A stretch of 64,000 bases of DNA from Dryocosmus kuriphilus (GCA_038277395.1 CM076196.1:30769935-30833934), one strand, 5' to 3'. Counted from the first letter of the stretch, positions 21,600 to 32,442 are shown. Translations and numbers: made by a program. The notes: generated by a model from the letters alone, not told the origin.

Positions 21600-22137
21600 C
21601 AATCTCTAATTCCTTTCTTCGGGCACGTATTGCCCTCTAGCGCTCTGTTGCCTTAGTCTCCTCGTAATCGGCCTGTTACCCAGTGGCCTGCTAATCTCCT
21701 ACCTTACCCACTGGTTTTTCCGCGCCACTTATTGACCTCTCGCTCCGATCCTTTATCCTTCGCACTATTTCCACACAAAAAGACAGTAGTAATTAACAAT
21801 AATCAAATCTTACCTCACCATCCGTCTCCCCAGTCTCGTACAACTTCACCACCCTACTCTCTGTCCACCACACTAATTAACTAACGTAACTAAACTGACT
21901 AACTTCAAACCTAACCTCACTCTTCAGCATGCACAATTTTTTCTCACTTTTTCCTTTCTTCTACCTTCCGCGACCCTTCCACCCATTCCTCCCACATACC
22001 GCTGCCATAACTCTACTCACAACCCTTTTTTTCACCCCACACAACGCTTATATTCACCTCCAAACCCAAAACGATCGCTCAAATTCCTACACCCATTCCA
22101 TCACTATCAGCGCCGGAAACGGAAACCAATACTCACA
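21600..22137 (-). mobile_element. LINE 5'-region fragment
   Basis: Matches 55047-55574, the 5' untranslated part of the LINE at 52355-55574, in the same orientation with moderate divergence (shared GGGCACGTATTGCCCTCTAG and GCGCCGGAAACGGAA). It stops before the ORF1 start codon, so no coding sequence is retained. The 120 bases before it (21480-21600) are unassigned. Confidence 0.75.
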
Positions 22138-22570
22138 CTAGTGCTCTTTATTTTGTTACCCAAATTTTCAACTCGACGTCTCATTTCGTGTGGACGTAAG
22201 TTGGTCCGAAAAAAATGTGAAAACCCCATTTTGAAGTTATACTTACATGGCCTTAAACATTTTTTCATTGATTAATTTTTAATTTATGGAATATACTAAG
22301 ATGCTCATATTGGACAACTGCATTTTAAAACTTCCCATTTGTGGTCTGCTAATTTTTAGATAAAATATCAATGATACTGCTTTAACTGGTGGTGTATTAT
22401 TGGTTAATGCTCTACTCATGTATAGTATCACTCCCGGTTCAAAATCCGTATTGAGGAAGATTTTTTTCTTACTCTTCAAAATAATTTGTCCGAAAGAATT
22501 GTAAAAAATTTGGAATTTTCCGAATTTGTAATTAAAAGTTAATGATACTATCGAATGTTTACGTTTTCAG
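22138..22570 (+). other. Probable intron upstream of a SMYD4-like A exon
   Basis: AT-rich, no supported gene. It ends with an acceptor ACGTTTTCAG immediately before the exon-like sequence at 22571. Confidence 0.5.
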
Positions 22571-22807
22571 ATAGAAGAACAGCTGGCTTCAAAGACGGAA
22601 AACTTGACGGCAGCAATTCTGAAGCTGTTTTGAGTTTATTGCATCATATGGATAAAAAAAATTTTTTAAGAATTTTAAAACTACGCTTGCGAGATAGTGT
22701 GTGCCTTAAAAAAGAATACAGACTTTTTTAAAGAAGGGAGCGATGTTCGGAGCCTAGCCAAACTCCTCATACTCTTGAGTTACATCTGCATCAATAATTT
22801 GTATTGC
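22571..22807 (+). pseudogene. SMYD4-like gene A, upstream exon, degenerate
   Basis: Homologous to exon 57158-57393 of gene B: both begin after TTTTCAG with a GAAGAACAGCTGGCTTCAAAGA block and end at GTAAGTTTGAAA. Length is 237 bp versus 236. The first ~25 codons match (RTAGFKDGK...SEAVL.LL.HMDK). The frame is then lost in an A/T-run-rich centre and a TAA appears near 22730, while the 3' part still matches in another frame (GSDVR...AKLLIL.SYIC). It is a decayed exon, or a real exon spoiled by consensus errors. In SMYD4 proteins this segment precedes the 'G(I/L)(F/Y)PV..LLNH' part of SET. Confidence 0.65.
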
Positions 22808-22912
22808 GTAAGTTTGAAAGCTGAACTGATCTTTTAAATTCTAATCATAAAGATTATATTGATTGAATTTTAATTAAATAATGAAATGTCTGTGAAAACA
22901 GAAACGCCTTTC

Positions 22913-22984
22913 AACTCCGCTGGGATCCGAACCCAGGACCTTTCGTTTGCCGGACGAATGCTTTTCCAACTGAGTTACGGAGGG
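22913..22984 (-). tRNA. tRNA-like pseudogene, inverted partner of 23259-23330
   Basis: The minus strand gives a 72-nt tRNA shape with a perfect T arm (CTGGG / TTCGGAT / CCCAG) and the same anticodon loop CCGGCAA as the plus-strand modules. The acceptor pairs for five bases and C replaces the invariant U33. Good Pol III A and B boxes remain. It lies ~280 bp from the opposite-orientation module, forming the two arms of an inverted repeat inside a SMYD4-A intron. Confidence 0.65.
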
Positions 22985-23258
22985 GCACAACCAACCTTCT
23001 CATACACAATGAAACAATTTTTTTTTTCTCTTAAGATTCTCATTTTAGTCATTCTGATCAGTCCTAACGGAAGATTCCGCTTTAACAACCGTTAAAATAG
23101 AAATATTTTGTACTAAACCTACTGTTTTACTCTACTGTACCTTCTGTTAGAACTGATCATAATGAGTAAAATGAGAATCTTTGATAAAAAATTGTATAAT
23201 TGTGTATATGTATCGCTAGAAAGCGTTTGAAGTTTCTGTGAGAGAAGAGTGGCTTAAC

Positions 23259-23330
23259 CCCTCCGTAGCTCAGTTGGAAGAACATTCGTCCGGCAAACGA
23301 AAGATCCCGGGTTCGGATCCGAGCGGAGTT
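23259..23330 (+). tRNA. tRNA-like pseudogene, copy 2
   Basis: Same sequence as 211-282: recognisable A and B boxes, anticodon arm with GGC at the anticodon position, weakened acceptor and T stems. Repeat core rather than a functional tRNA. Confidence 0.65.
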
Positions 23331-23641
23331 GAAAGGCCGTTCCCTTTTTCACAGAGAATTTTATGTAATTTCTTATCGAAAATAAATTCCCATCTGTCCT
23401 TAATGACGTAAAAGTATTTTCTGATATATTTGATTAGTCAATTGCGTTGGTACAAAAGACTTCTGCTCAACGGTTGTAAAGCGGAATCTTCTGTTAAAAC
23501 TGATCAGAATGACTCAAATGAAAATGTTAGATAAAAATTGAATTTTAATTGTGCACTAGTTGTTTTTTTTTTTTCATTCTATTATAAAATTGAATAGCTT
23601 TCAAGAATTATTATTAATTAAACAATTGGGCATTTTTTCAG

Positions 23642-23797
23642 ATAAAAAAAAATAACTACAGGAATGTTACTGGTGTAGGATTGTATCCAGTATCAATGTT
23701 ATTGAATCATAACTGCTCGTGTAACATTTTGGTTTATAATGACAAACGCGGAAATATGATATTGCGGGCGTGCAAAGACATTGAAAAAGGCGAACAG
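23642..23797 (+). CDS. SMYD4-like gene A, SET-domain exon, copy 2
   Basis: Counterpart of 591-746 with the same 156-bp length, splice sites and predicted residues (LLNHNCSCN). Here the upstream exon is visible (22571-22807) and joins in phase 0. If the two 21 kb segments are one locus this is the same exon seen twice. Confidence 0.72.
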
Positions 23798-23870
23798 GTT
23801 TCTATCATTCATAACTTCAAAAAGAAAATAATAGTTACAAGCAGAAATTCTCAATATTTTTAATATCTAT

Positions 23871-24281
23871 TGTAGAGCATGAAGGATCTCACCGGGGATT
23901 GGAAAGGATGTGGGACGCCAAGAATTGGGTGAAACACAATGAAACAGGGTGACGTCGAGGCTTTAAACAATATATTTACTTACACGTAGTGATATGCTGG
24001 CAGCGTCAATTTGACAAGAATAATGCAATGGTTGCTCAAACGTCGTACAAATTACAGGCGAGGAAACGCAGGCTATTGCTAGCGACAATATTAGACCCAG
24101 TAAACGGGATGGGATCAGCGACCGGCTTCAACGCTAACGACAGACAGACCGAGACTACTGTACTCACTGCTCGAGCGACGCGAGCCGCCGCCAGCCACAC
24201 GCACGGGATCCCTCGTGGATTCCCGGGCGGGTTCGGCGCAAGGTCCCGTCGCTCGGCCAGCCATGTAACGTTTCTGTTACA
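23871..24281 (-). repeat. 3' LTR, copy 2
   Basis: 411 bp, one extra G near 23911 relative to the other LTRs. The adjacent polypurine tract is at 24282-24295. Confidence 0.95.
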
Positions 24282-24295
24282 CCCCCCCCCCTCTA
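24282..24295 (-). other. Polypurine tract, copy 2
   Basis: The minus strand reads AGAG plus a G run directly before the 3' LTR, slightly shorter than in copy 1. Confidence 0.7.
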
Positions 24296-24308
24296 ATGGG
24301 GTTCGGGT

Positions 24309-25012
24309 TTATCCCCCGCATTCCCGACCCCCCCCCCCCCCGAATTTAAAAATAAATCGGCAGGTCCTCCTCTTCCTCCTTCTTCCCTCCTCCTCTTCTG
24401 CCCTCTTGGCCTCTTCCTTCCTTCTTTCCTCCTCCTCTTCTGCCCTCTTGGCCTCTTCCTTCCTTCTTTCCTCCTCCTCTTCTTCTTCCTTTTTCCTCTT
24501 TTCTATTATCTTTCTTTGACTTTCTCCCCTTTCCCACTCGATCTTCTCTTCCCTTTCCTTTTCCTCTCTCCTTACTTCTTCCCTTATTTTTTTCGCTCTT
24601 TTATCGAACTCCCTCTTGACCTCGAGGCAGTGTCGGTGGGACCTCTCCTCGAACTCAAGAGTGAGTTCGAACAACCTCTCCCTCAACCCCTTCACCCTGT
24701 CCATCCTCTCCTCCGCCGTCCCCTCCCATTCCTCCTCCCCAGAATCTACTGGAGGTGTGTTTGGAGTCGACGGCGGTGTTGGTGGTGCTGGAGGTGTGGG
24801 TGGCGGTGGAGGCGGTGTGGTGGTGGTGGAGGCGGTGTTGGTGGTGGTGGCGCTCCCAGCATCTGTCGGACGTGACGGTGGGGATGATATGGGATGTCTC
24901 CCTCCGCCACGCCCGACCTCCTCAACTTGAGCCACTTTAACGCCCGGCATCTGCTGGCGTGAGCTGTCAGGGTTTCCCCCGACAGCTCAGTTTGGCAGAA
25001 GTGGCACTTCAT
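24309..25012 (-). pseudogene. Env-position zinc-finger/coiled-coil ORF, frameshifted copy 2
   Basis: Same gene as 984-1961. The finger-bearing start (25012) runs into a 1-bp deletion within the GGTGGT-type repeat that encodes the proline tract, near 24820. The frame then switches, and the coiled-coil half is read in a different frame as far as 24309. The deletion sits in a short tandem repeat, so slippage or consensus error is likely. Copy 1 is the better model. Confidence 0.7.
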
Positions 25013-25220
25013 CCTGTTAACCTGAAATTAAATTACCCAGTTGTTTTCCGTCCTGGAGTCTTTAGTTTTGGAGTCTGTCCGATTTGCATATCGCATCTCC
25101 CCCGCCTTTTTGCCATTCAACAATAAAAAGAACAAACCTCAAATTTATTTTACCTGGTTATACCGTTTTTATTCCTGCTCTAAGCCTGTTAAAAATAAAA
25201 AAAAATTCTAAATCTATTAC

Positions 25221-28200
25221 TTATACTTCCTTACTATTATCTACGGTTTCTAATTTTAAATCGTTAATATTGTATTCCCCTATGTTTTTTCCTTTAAGGT
25301 TCTTTAATTCATAAATCGTAGGGGATACCTTTTTCTTAATTATAAAAGGACCCTCATATTGGTCAAAAAGTTTCCCTGCCTTTTTATCCGCTTTATTTGA
25401 CAGCTTTGTCACCCTTTTTAATACCCTATCTCCTTTTTGGTATTCTATTTCCCTTCTCCTTAAATTATACCTGTTTGCCTGTATATTGTTTGCCTGGTCC
25501 AAATTCTTTTGGACTTCCTCCTTTATTACCTGTAGGCGTCTTAACCTATCTGTCCAATTATCTACACTTTGGAATTCAATTTCCATATCTGGTTCCAGTT
25601 CTCTTTTCAACGACTGGAGTGGTTCTAGTTCGCGACCTAGATTTAAAAATGCTGGGGTGAATTGTGTCGTTGAATTTTTACTGGTATTAATCGCGAATTG
25701 CAGATCATCTATATTTTCGTCCCATGTAGAATGATCGTTTTCTAGGTAAGCTTTAATAATTTGCTTAATCGTTCTATTGTACCTTTCGGTGGGATTTGCC
25801 TGGGGGTAGTATTTGGGGGTTTTGCTATGCCTTATTCCGAATTTTTCTGTTAATTCGCGAATGGTTTTGTTTACAAATTCTGTGCCGTTGTCCGTGTGGA
25901 GAATTCGTGGTGTTCCCCAGCGAGAAATGACACGTTTGTGGAATTCGGATTCTATTATCCTCCCGGTTGCTTTTCTTATGGGGATAATTTCTACCCATTT
26001 GGTAAAAATATCCACGAAAACTAATATATACTGGTTTCTCCCTTTTTTCGATGTTGGTAGTGGACCCATGATGTCTGCAGCAACCATGGTCCACGGTTCT
26101 TCTATTATCCTCTTTCCCATTAACCCTATTTTCGCTTGGTTACCCGGTTTCGTTCTTTGACATACCATACAGTTTTTCACGTATTTGATTATCTCCGAAT
26201 ACATCCCTGGCCAGAAGTAGTACTCGGAAATTCTCGCGTGTGTCTTTTCGGAGCCTAAATGTCCCGCTTGTGTACTGTCGTGGTTTTCTTTCAGAACTTG
26301 GTCTCGTAACTTTTTTGGTACGACGAGTTTCCATGGGTCAGAGTCTGGTAAAAGTGTGGATTTTAGGGGATCCGTTCTATAAAAATACAATTGAGAGTCT
26401 CTAATTCTCCATTTTTCGTTTTCTTCTGGGTGTTTTTTGATTTGTCTGATTTTCGCGCAGTACCATTCGTCAGTCTGGTCGTTCGAGTTCGTTTTCGGTT
26501 TTTGTGTGCTGCTTGCTAACGCGAACGCGACCTCGTTTGTTGCTTCTTTAGACCTAGATAGGGCGTCCGGCACTACGTTTGAACTACCCTTTCGATATAC
26601 GATCTCATAATCGTATTCTAAGAGTTCTAATGCCCATCTGGCTAGTCTTCCAGTGGGGTTTTTGAGGTTATGGAGCCATTTGAGTGCCAAATGGTCCGTG
26701 AGTACTTTGAATTTATAGCCTTCTAGGTATGGTCTAAATTTCCTAATAGCCCAAACCACGGCTAAGCATTCTTTTTCCGATGCTGAATATCGGGTTTCCG
26801 CGTCGTTCAGAGCCCTACTCGCGTAACCTATTACATAATTTTTCCCTTCGATTGTTTGGGTGAGTACGGCTCCTAAACCTGTATTGCTCGCATCTGTCTC
26901 CAGTTGAAAAGGTTGTGTAAAATCTGGGCAAGTTAAAATCGGTGCTGATGTCAGAAGATCTTTAATTTTTTGGAACGCTTCGTCGTGTTCCAAACCCCAT
27001 TCCCATGCCTGTTTCTTTTTTAGCAATCTATTTAGGGGTTCGATTACTTCAGAAAAATTGGGGATAAATTTCCTGTACCAACTGGTCATTCCTATAATTC
27101 GCTGGATTTGTTTAACGTTTTTTGGTTTCGGGAAGTCGAGGATTGGTTTTACCTTGTCGTTATCTACCTGTAAACCTTTTTCATTTGCTTTAAATCCGAG
27201 GTATCTTATTTCCGAACATCCGAACTCGCATTTATCCGGACTGATCGTCAACCTAGCATTATTTAATTTATCTAACACGATTTTCAAATATTCCAGGTGA
27301 TCCTCAAAATTTTCCGTGACTACGATTATATCATCTAGATAGCAAAACACATTAGGCTTAAGATCTGGAGTTATTATTTTATCCATAAGCCTCTGGAATG
27401 TGGCTGGCGCATTTGTCAGCCCAAATGGCATCCTGTTAAACTCAAACATGCCCTTACCGGGTACTGTAAACGCTGTGATTGGTTTTGAATTTTCCTCCAA
27501 GGGGATTTGCAAGTATGCCAATTTCAAATCGATTTTTGAAATGAATCTTGCTGCTCTAAGGGTGTCTAAGATCTCTGTCATGAGTGGGATGGGATAAAGG
27601 TCCTTTTTGGTTATGTTATTAACCTTGCGAAAATCTAGGCAAAATCTATATTCTCCATTTGGTTTTTTAATCATAACAATCGGATTTGACCAATCCGAGT
27701 GGGAGTGCCTTACTATACCCTGTTCTAACATTTTATCCACTTCTTTAAATATTTCCTGCTTTATTTTGGGGCTAACGTTATAGTATCGCTGTTTTATTGG
27801 GTCATGTCCCTGAACATCAATCCTGTGTTCCGTTAAATGTGTTGCCCTGTGTTCTTTCCCCTGGTAAATTTTTATTTTATCCTCTAATAATTTTTTTAGT
27901 TGGGTTTGTTGACTGTCGTTCAGTTCAACAATACCCTCACAAATTTCCGAAGAATTTAACTTCTGTTCTTCAATTTTCCCTGGGCTGTCCTTTATATTGT
28001 TTAATAAAATTGCCCTATTTTTAAAATTTATCCATTGGTTTCTGTTTTTCTTTTCTACTAATCCTTTAACCTTTTCCGGTTCTTCATTATTTTTATTTAT
28101 CCTGTTATCCTTTTTCCTATCATTATCTTGATTCTTGTTACCCTTAATTCTATCCGAATTCTTTTTCTTCCTTTTATCTCTAGTTTTAGGTGAGTCTTGG

Positions 28201-29090
28201 GTGTTTGTCTCGTCGTTAGTCTCTTGGGTAGGGATTTTTTCTAAAGGTTGGAATTTGTTGCTCGTGGGAATATTTATTAAATTAGGGATATCCTCGTCAG
28301 GATTTGTTGCAGGAGTTTGGGCGTACTTTATTTTTTGGGAAGGTTGTGGATCTGTAGCTACTAGGGGGATTTCGCTATTTTCCCGATTTCGTGTCGCTTC
28401 GTCGTATTCTCTATTGCTTTTGAGGTTAATCGTACCTCCAAACTTCGGTTTAGAATTGTCGGTTTTATTTACATCCTTATTTCCTAACTTATTACTACTA
28501 TTTACATTTATCCTGTCCTTACTATCCTTTTTACCTTTATTATCCTTTTTCATACTTTCAGGTTCTGTTTTGGTTTTGAGTGAGTCTTCTGTTATTGGGA
28601 TGGGTAGAGAGTTGGGTTGCGCTTCCATTGGATAGCGCGTGGGTGGGTCACCTGGCAACCACCAGGTCTCTGAGTCATAGTCCAGAGTCATTCGTAAGCT
28701 TTTCAGCATATCTGTGCCTAATATTCCTACTGAATTAAGTTTTGGGACTAACCTGAAAAGTACGTGCTTAATCTTGTTACCTATTAAAATTGGTATGACT
28801 ACCTGCCCGATTATTTCGGCTTTTCCTCCGTTAGCGACTAATAACCAATTAGAATCCGGTTTGAGGATACTAAATTTCGCTTTTTTAATTTTTTCAATTA
28901 ATTTCTCTCCTGCATAGGAGTGTGAGGCACCTGTATCTATTAAAATTCGAAATAAATCTTTTTCGAATTTTGTCATTAGATGAAAACGTGTTTCTGTGAT
29001 TTCATCTTTATCCGAACTTAAATATTCTGGCGTTCTGATATTAGGTGTTATTTTATTTTCGCCTAATATCCGCCCTGGTAGTTTCCCTGG
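25221..29090 (-). CDS. pol: Retrotransposon Pol polyprotein, intact copy 2
   Basis: 1,251 aa from the first Met (28976); the frame is open up to 29090, so a gag-pol fusion made at the slippery site adds about 36 residues. Approximate domains counted from that Met: retropepsin-like protease (DTGAS at 14-18); reverse transcriptase with YLDD near 545; RNase H with acidic residues in ETDAS (about 694), SEKE and TDH (about 758); integrase zinc site HX..H...CX2C (about 900-940); catalytic residues in AADIMG (about 967), HTDNG (about 1028) and TERYN (about 1063); then a GPF-type terminal module. The order is Ty3/gypsy. A K/N/D-rich spacer separates protease from RT. All catalytic motifs look complete. 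Confidence 0.95.
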   Translation of the reverse strand, partial: PGKLPGRILGENKITPNIRTPEYLSSDKDEITETRFHLMTKFEKDLFRILIDTGASHSYAGEKLIEKIKKAKFSILKPDSNWLLVANGGKAEIIGQVVIPILIGNKIKHVLFRLVPKLNSVGILGTDMLKSLRMTLDYDSETWWLPGDPPTRYPMEAQPNSLPIPITEDSLKTKTEPESMKKDNKGKKDSKDRINVNSSNKLGNKDVNKTDNSKPKFGGTINLKSNREYDEATRNRENSEIPLVATDPQPSQKIKYAQTPATNPDEDIPNLINIPTSNKFQPLEKIPTQETNDETNTQDSPKTRDKRKKKNSDRIKGNKNQDNDRKKDNRINKNNEEPEKVKGLVEKKNRNQWINFKNRAILLNNIKDSPGKIEEQKLNSSEICEGIVELNDSQQTQLKKLLEDKIKIYQGKEHRATHLTEHRIDVQGHDPIKQRYYNVSPKIKQEIFKEVDKMLEQGIVRHSHSDWSNPIVMIKKPNGEYRFCLDFRKVNNITKKDLYPIPLMTEILDTLRAARFISKIDLKLAYLQIPLEENSKPITAFTVPGKGMFEFNRMPFGLTNAPATFQRLMDKIITPDLKPNVFCYLDDIIVVTENFEDHLEYLKIVLDKLNNARLTISPDKCEFGCSEIRYLGFKANEKGLQVDNDKVKPILDFPKPKNVKQIQRIIGMTSWYRKFIPNFSEVIEPLNRLLKKKQAWEWGLEHDEAFQKIKDLLTSAPILTCPDFTQPFQLETDASNTGLGAVLTQTIEGKNYVIGYASRALNDAETRYSASEKECLAVVWAIRKFRPYLEGYKFKVLTDHLALKWLHNLKNPTGRLARWALELLEYDYEIVYRKGSSNVVPDALSRSKEATNEVAFALASSTQKPKTNSNDQTDEWYCAKIRQIKKHPEENEKWRIRDSQLYFYRTDPLKSTLLPDSDPWKLVVPKKLRDQVLKENHDSTQAGHLGSEKTHARISEYYFWPGMYSEIIKYVKNCMVCQRTKPGNQAKIGLMGKRIIEEPWTMVAADIMGPLPTSKKGRNQYILVFVDIFTKWVEIIPIRKATGRIIESEFHKRVISRWGTPRILHTDNGTEFVNKTIRELTEKFGIRHSKTPKYYPQANPTERYNRTIKQIIKAYLENDHSTWDENIDDLQFAINTSKNSTTQFTPAFLNLGRELEPLQSLKRELEPDMEIEFQSVDNWTDRLRRLQVIKEEVQKNLDQANNIQANRYNLRRREIEYQKGDRVLKRVTKLSNKADKKAGKLFDQYEGPFIIKKKVSPTIYELKNLKGKNIGEYNINDLKLETVDNSKEV
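29037..29087 (-). promoter_or_regulatory. Predicted -1 frameshift signal, copy 2
   Basis: GGGAAAC (29087-29081) followed after 10 nt by the same 9-bp stem and 16-nt loop as in copy 1. Here the downstream pol frame is fully open, so the signal has a complete product. Confidence 0.7.
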
Positions 29091-31111
29091 TTATATAAAT
29101 AATAAGGACATTCTCTTTTAAAATGGCCTGGCATTTTACAATAATAACAAGTCGAATCGCTGCTATTATTATCCCTCTTTGTTTTTTCTGGATTTGTATT
29201 TTTTCCTGTGCTTTGATTTTTATCGCTATTGTTTGGCTTTTGAGGATTTTTGTTCTTATTTTCCCCTGATGCGCTTTCTATCTTTTCGTCCGGAAATTCT
29301 ATCATAGGGTTACTTTGCTTTTGATTCCCTCCCAATGACATTTGGTTAAACATTGGGAACATCTGATTGTAATTTGGGAATCTTGGTTGGAATCCTGGTG
29401 GGAATCTAGGTCTGAAATTGGGTCTTGGGTTTTGTTGAAATTGAGGTTGGAAGGGTAAAAATGGAAATCCGAATGGTGGGTATGGGTATCGCTTTTTAAA
29501 AGGCTTTTTACCTTGATTATTGAAATTTTTCCCGTTATTACTTTCCTTTTTATCCTCTTTATCGGGTTCCGAATTATTCTTGTCCTTGTTTTCCTTTTGT
29601 TCCCTTTTTTCTTCTATTTTAGGTTCTGTTATTTGTAAAACCTGACCTCTAATTTTCGATTTAACTAATTCTGTTTCCCATTCCTTTCCTAATTCTTCCA
29701 GTTCATCAAATGTCTGAAAATCGTTTCTCTTTATGTACATTTTATATTCTATTCGCAGATTCTCGTATGTTCTACGCAATTCCCATTCTAAACTTTTTCT
29801 GGGATATAATTTTGTAAACAATTTTCTAATTTCTGTCAAATAAGAATGAATATCCTGAGTTCTTTTTTGGTTACAAAACTTTATTTTTTGTCTAATTTCC
29901 TCGGAAAATTTCTCGTCAATGTATGCGCTTTTAAAATCCTCAAAAAAGTCGGATAAATTTCTCCACGAATTTTTATTAATTGAGAACCAGTCACGTGCAT
30001 CCTCAATTAATACCGCGTCTAAATTTTCTAGTATGTCGCGGTCATCTATTTTGTATCCCCTTTTAAATCGTTTTAAATCTTCTAGAAAACTGGCTGGGCT
30101 ATCCTCTTTATTATTTCTAAATTTGATCGGCCAATTTGTCATTATTTGGAATGGTGTTTGTACCATTCCAAATGGGAAATATGTGGCTTGAATTGTTTCG
30201 TTCCTTCTATATTCCGGTTCGTATTCACTTTCCGAATTATCTCTAAAATTTCGCGACCGTCTTTCAGATCTTTCCCTAGCTACTGATGACCCACGGTATC
30301 TGTTTCGGTTAGAATTTAAATTATCCCACTCGTCGTCGCTGGAGTCAAATTCGTAAATTCTGAAGTCTGTTTCTTTTTCCCTTCTTTTCATTGACGTTTT
30401 GTTTATTACTCTCTTACTGGTTTCCCTAGGTCTTTCTTCAAGGTCAAACTGAACTGAGTACCTACTGCGTGGTTCGTTTCGTTTATCTATATTTGTTCTT
30501 TCCGGTCTTGTTCTATCTAGTGTTTCTTTTGTAAATGAACTATGGGCCTGCGGGTTTAAATTATGTTTATGAATTCTTAACTGTTCCCTTTTTTCCTTTA
30601 AAAATCTTTCTTTTTGTTTATTCATGAACTCGTTATATTCCGCGCTGTTTAGGAGTTCGTCTGTCTCTAATAAAAATCGAGTGTTGTTTTCTAGGAATGA
30701 GTCAATTTCGAATGTTTTATCGTTAATCGTCCCTAAGATTTCTCGATTCTCCGTTAAGTTGTCTTGTTGTCTGGGTAGATTCAGTGTTGGTAAATCTGTA
30801 GGGTCCCAAGCTAATGACGCAAAAGGGTTAATTATTTTACTTGGTTCTTTGTTTGTAATTTCCAAGTCCCTACCTGATTTTCCCATTCTTGTTGTTTCGC
30901 TATTATTTTTACGAAAACTTCTACCTCGTCCCACGGATCGGTTTATTATTTTGGGACTTGTACCTGTATTTGATGTTTTGTTTATTCCGGAGTCCGGAGT
31001 TGGAAGTGCTATAGCTCCTTCCAAGTCCAGACTCTCTTGATCGGTTTGAATGTCTGTTTGTTTCGGCATTTTGTCTTTACTTATTTTCAAATTCCCTGAT
31101 CTGAGTTCCAT
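29063..31111 (-). CDS. gag: Retrotransposon Gag polyprotein, copy 2
   Basis: 682 aa, the same predicted protein as 6020-8068: charged N-terminal third, capsid-like centre, low-complexity P/F/Q segment and a single CCHC knuckle near residue 655-668. The ATG at 31111 is the first in frame after leader stops. Confidence 0.9.
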   Translation of the reverse strand: MELRSGNLKISKDKMPKQTDIQTDQESLDLEGAIALPTPDSGINKTSNTGTSPKIINRSVGRGRSFRKNNSETTRMGKSGRDLEITNKEPSKIINPFASLAWDPTDLPTLNLPRQQDNLTENREILGTINDKTFEIDSFLENNTRFLLETDELLNSAEYNEFMNKQKERFLKEKREQLRIHKHNLNPQAHSSFTKETLDRTRPERTNIDKRNEPRSRYSVQFDLEERPRETSKRVINKTSMKRREKETDFRIYEFDSSDDEWDNLNSNRNRYRGSSVARERSERRSRNFRDNSESEYEPEYRRNETIQATYFPFGMVQTPFQIMTNWPIKFRNNKEDSPASFLEDLKRFKRGYKIDDRDILENLDAVLIEDARDWFSINKNSWRNLSDFFEDFKSAYIDEKFSEEIRQKIKFCNQKRTQDIHSYLTEIRKLFTKLYPRKSLEWELRRTYENLRIEYKMYIKRNDFQTFDELEELGKEWETELVKSKIRGQVLQITEPKIEEKREQKENKDKNNSEPDKEDKKESNNGKNFNNQGKKPFKKRYPYPPFGFPFLPFQPQFQQNPRPNFRPRFPPGFQPRFPNYNQMFPMFNQMSLGGNQKQSNPMIEFPDEKIESASGENKNKNPQKPNNSDKNQSTGKNTNPEKTKRDNNSSDSTCYYCKMPGHFKRECPYYLYNQGNYQGGY

Positions 31112-32430
31112 TAATACAGATGGGACAATCGTTACAAATTCTATTTTTCTTCCCCCTTTGTAGTATCTACGGTTGTTTGGGCTGTACAGCCGTCGATACT
31201 ACATTAACCTGTCATTTAATTGTTTTGGGGACACCCTATATATATATGTGTTGTTCTCTATTGCTATAGTATATATATATTTCTATAATACGATGTCCGT
31301 TTATTATTTGGACATCCTATATAATTTCCCTTTAAACCTGTTGGCTTCGTGCTTGCCAACTCCCTTTGGGTTTCTTAATTTACCTTAAATTTTATTTCCA
31401 ATATTTCGGATTATTCTATTAATTCGTATGATCCGAAAATTTGCTCCTTTTTGCTGTAAATAGCCTGGTTCGTAAAGTACAGCGCGTGACCTTTGCGCTC
31501 TCAGTACTCGCGACCTCGCGGACAGCCCGCCGTCCGGTGAGTTACCCTCTCCCGTACCGCGGTCTGTGTCACGTGCGTACACTGCACTCTCCCTGTCACG
31601 CAACTAGTCACTCTGTGACGTATGATGGCTTGTAACAAGCACTTACAATGAAAATTTTACCTTCTTATTTTCCCATTTTTTTTCCGTTAAACTTTCTCAA
31701 ATTCGAAGTTAAATTCTAGGCTGGCATTTATTTATATTTCCAGTCTCTTCGAGTTTGAGAATCGTATTTATTTCTGTCCCAACCAACTTTGTTTTGTTTG
31801 TGTCCAGCGTGACCTTGTACTGCCCAGTTAAACGTTTGATGCGGATTTTCTCTTTCTGTAGGTTTCCAAAGTTATTTATATTCCAACTTTTCGATTAAAT
31901 TCTTTCCTTTAACGATTTCAAAACTTTATTATTTCCCAACCCATTTTAAAATTTTATTCCTTTCTAAATTCAACAGTTTTTCGAAATTTTGCTTTCTTAT
32001 AACATTTTTCCCCTCACTTTATTCTTCACTTAAATATTTATTTTTTACTTTTATTCAAACTTTTATTTTTAAATTAATCACTTTCTTGACACTGTTATTT
32101 TTCTCGATTTTGCTACTATTAACTTTTCATTTAAACAATTTTCCGTTTCGGTTTTCCCAAATTTTTAATCCACCCCACTGTCACTTTCACTACCGTATGG
32201 TACGAATTCGAAACATGGCACAATTATTATATATTATACAATCAACAATATCCTTAAAATTATCATATCACAGGCATAATTTCACTATTGAATGGCACAG
32301 GCGGGAGGTGTGTGGCATGCAAATTTGGAGTTGGATGTCACAGTTTGGAGTTCGGAGTCAGGGTTTGGAGTTTTCCCAATCTTGGCGGGATGAGGAGGGA
32401 AATTAGGGAATTTTTTTGGGGTTTTTTTTG
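31112..32430 (-). other. Retrotransposon 5' leader, copy 2
   Basis: Same as 8069-9383. No supported ORF; a CpG-rich block at about 31480-31620. Confidence 0.7.
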
Positions 32431-32442
32431 GGTTGGGCGCCA
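32431..32442 (-). other. tRNA-Lys-type primer-binding site, copy 2
   Basis: The minus strand TGGCGCCCAACC lies two bases inside the 5' LTR, identical to copy 1. Confidence 0.75.

Larger units (their letters stand above)
22880..23536. repeat. Foldback element with two opposed tRNA-like modules
   Basis: Inverted arms run outward from about 23110. Each has a CATTTTA.TCATT.TGATCAG terminus-like block (23035-23070 and 23148-23190), a spacer with ATTGTGTAT, and then a tRNA-like module followed by GCGGAGTTGAAAGG. A second right-hand terminus lies at 23463-23535. Window position 1 starts inside the copy-1 version. It occupies the intron between exons 22571 and 23642. Confidence 0.65.
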
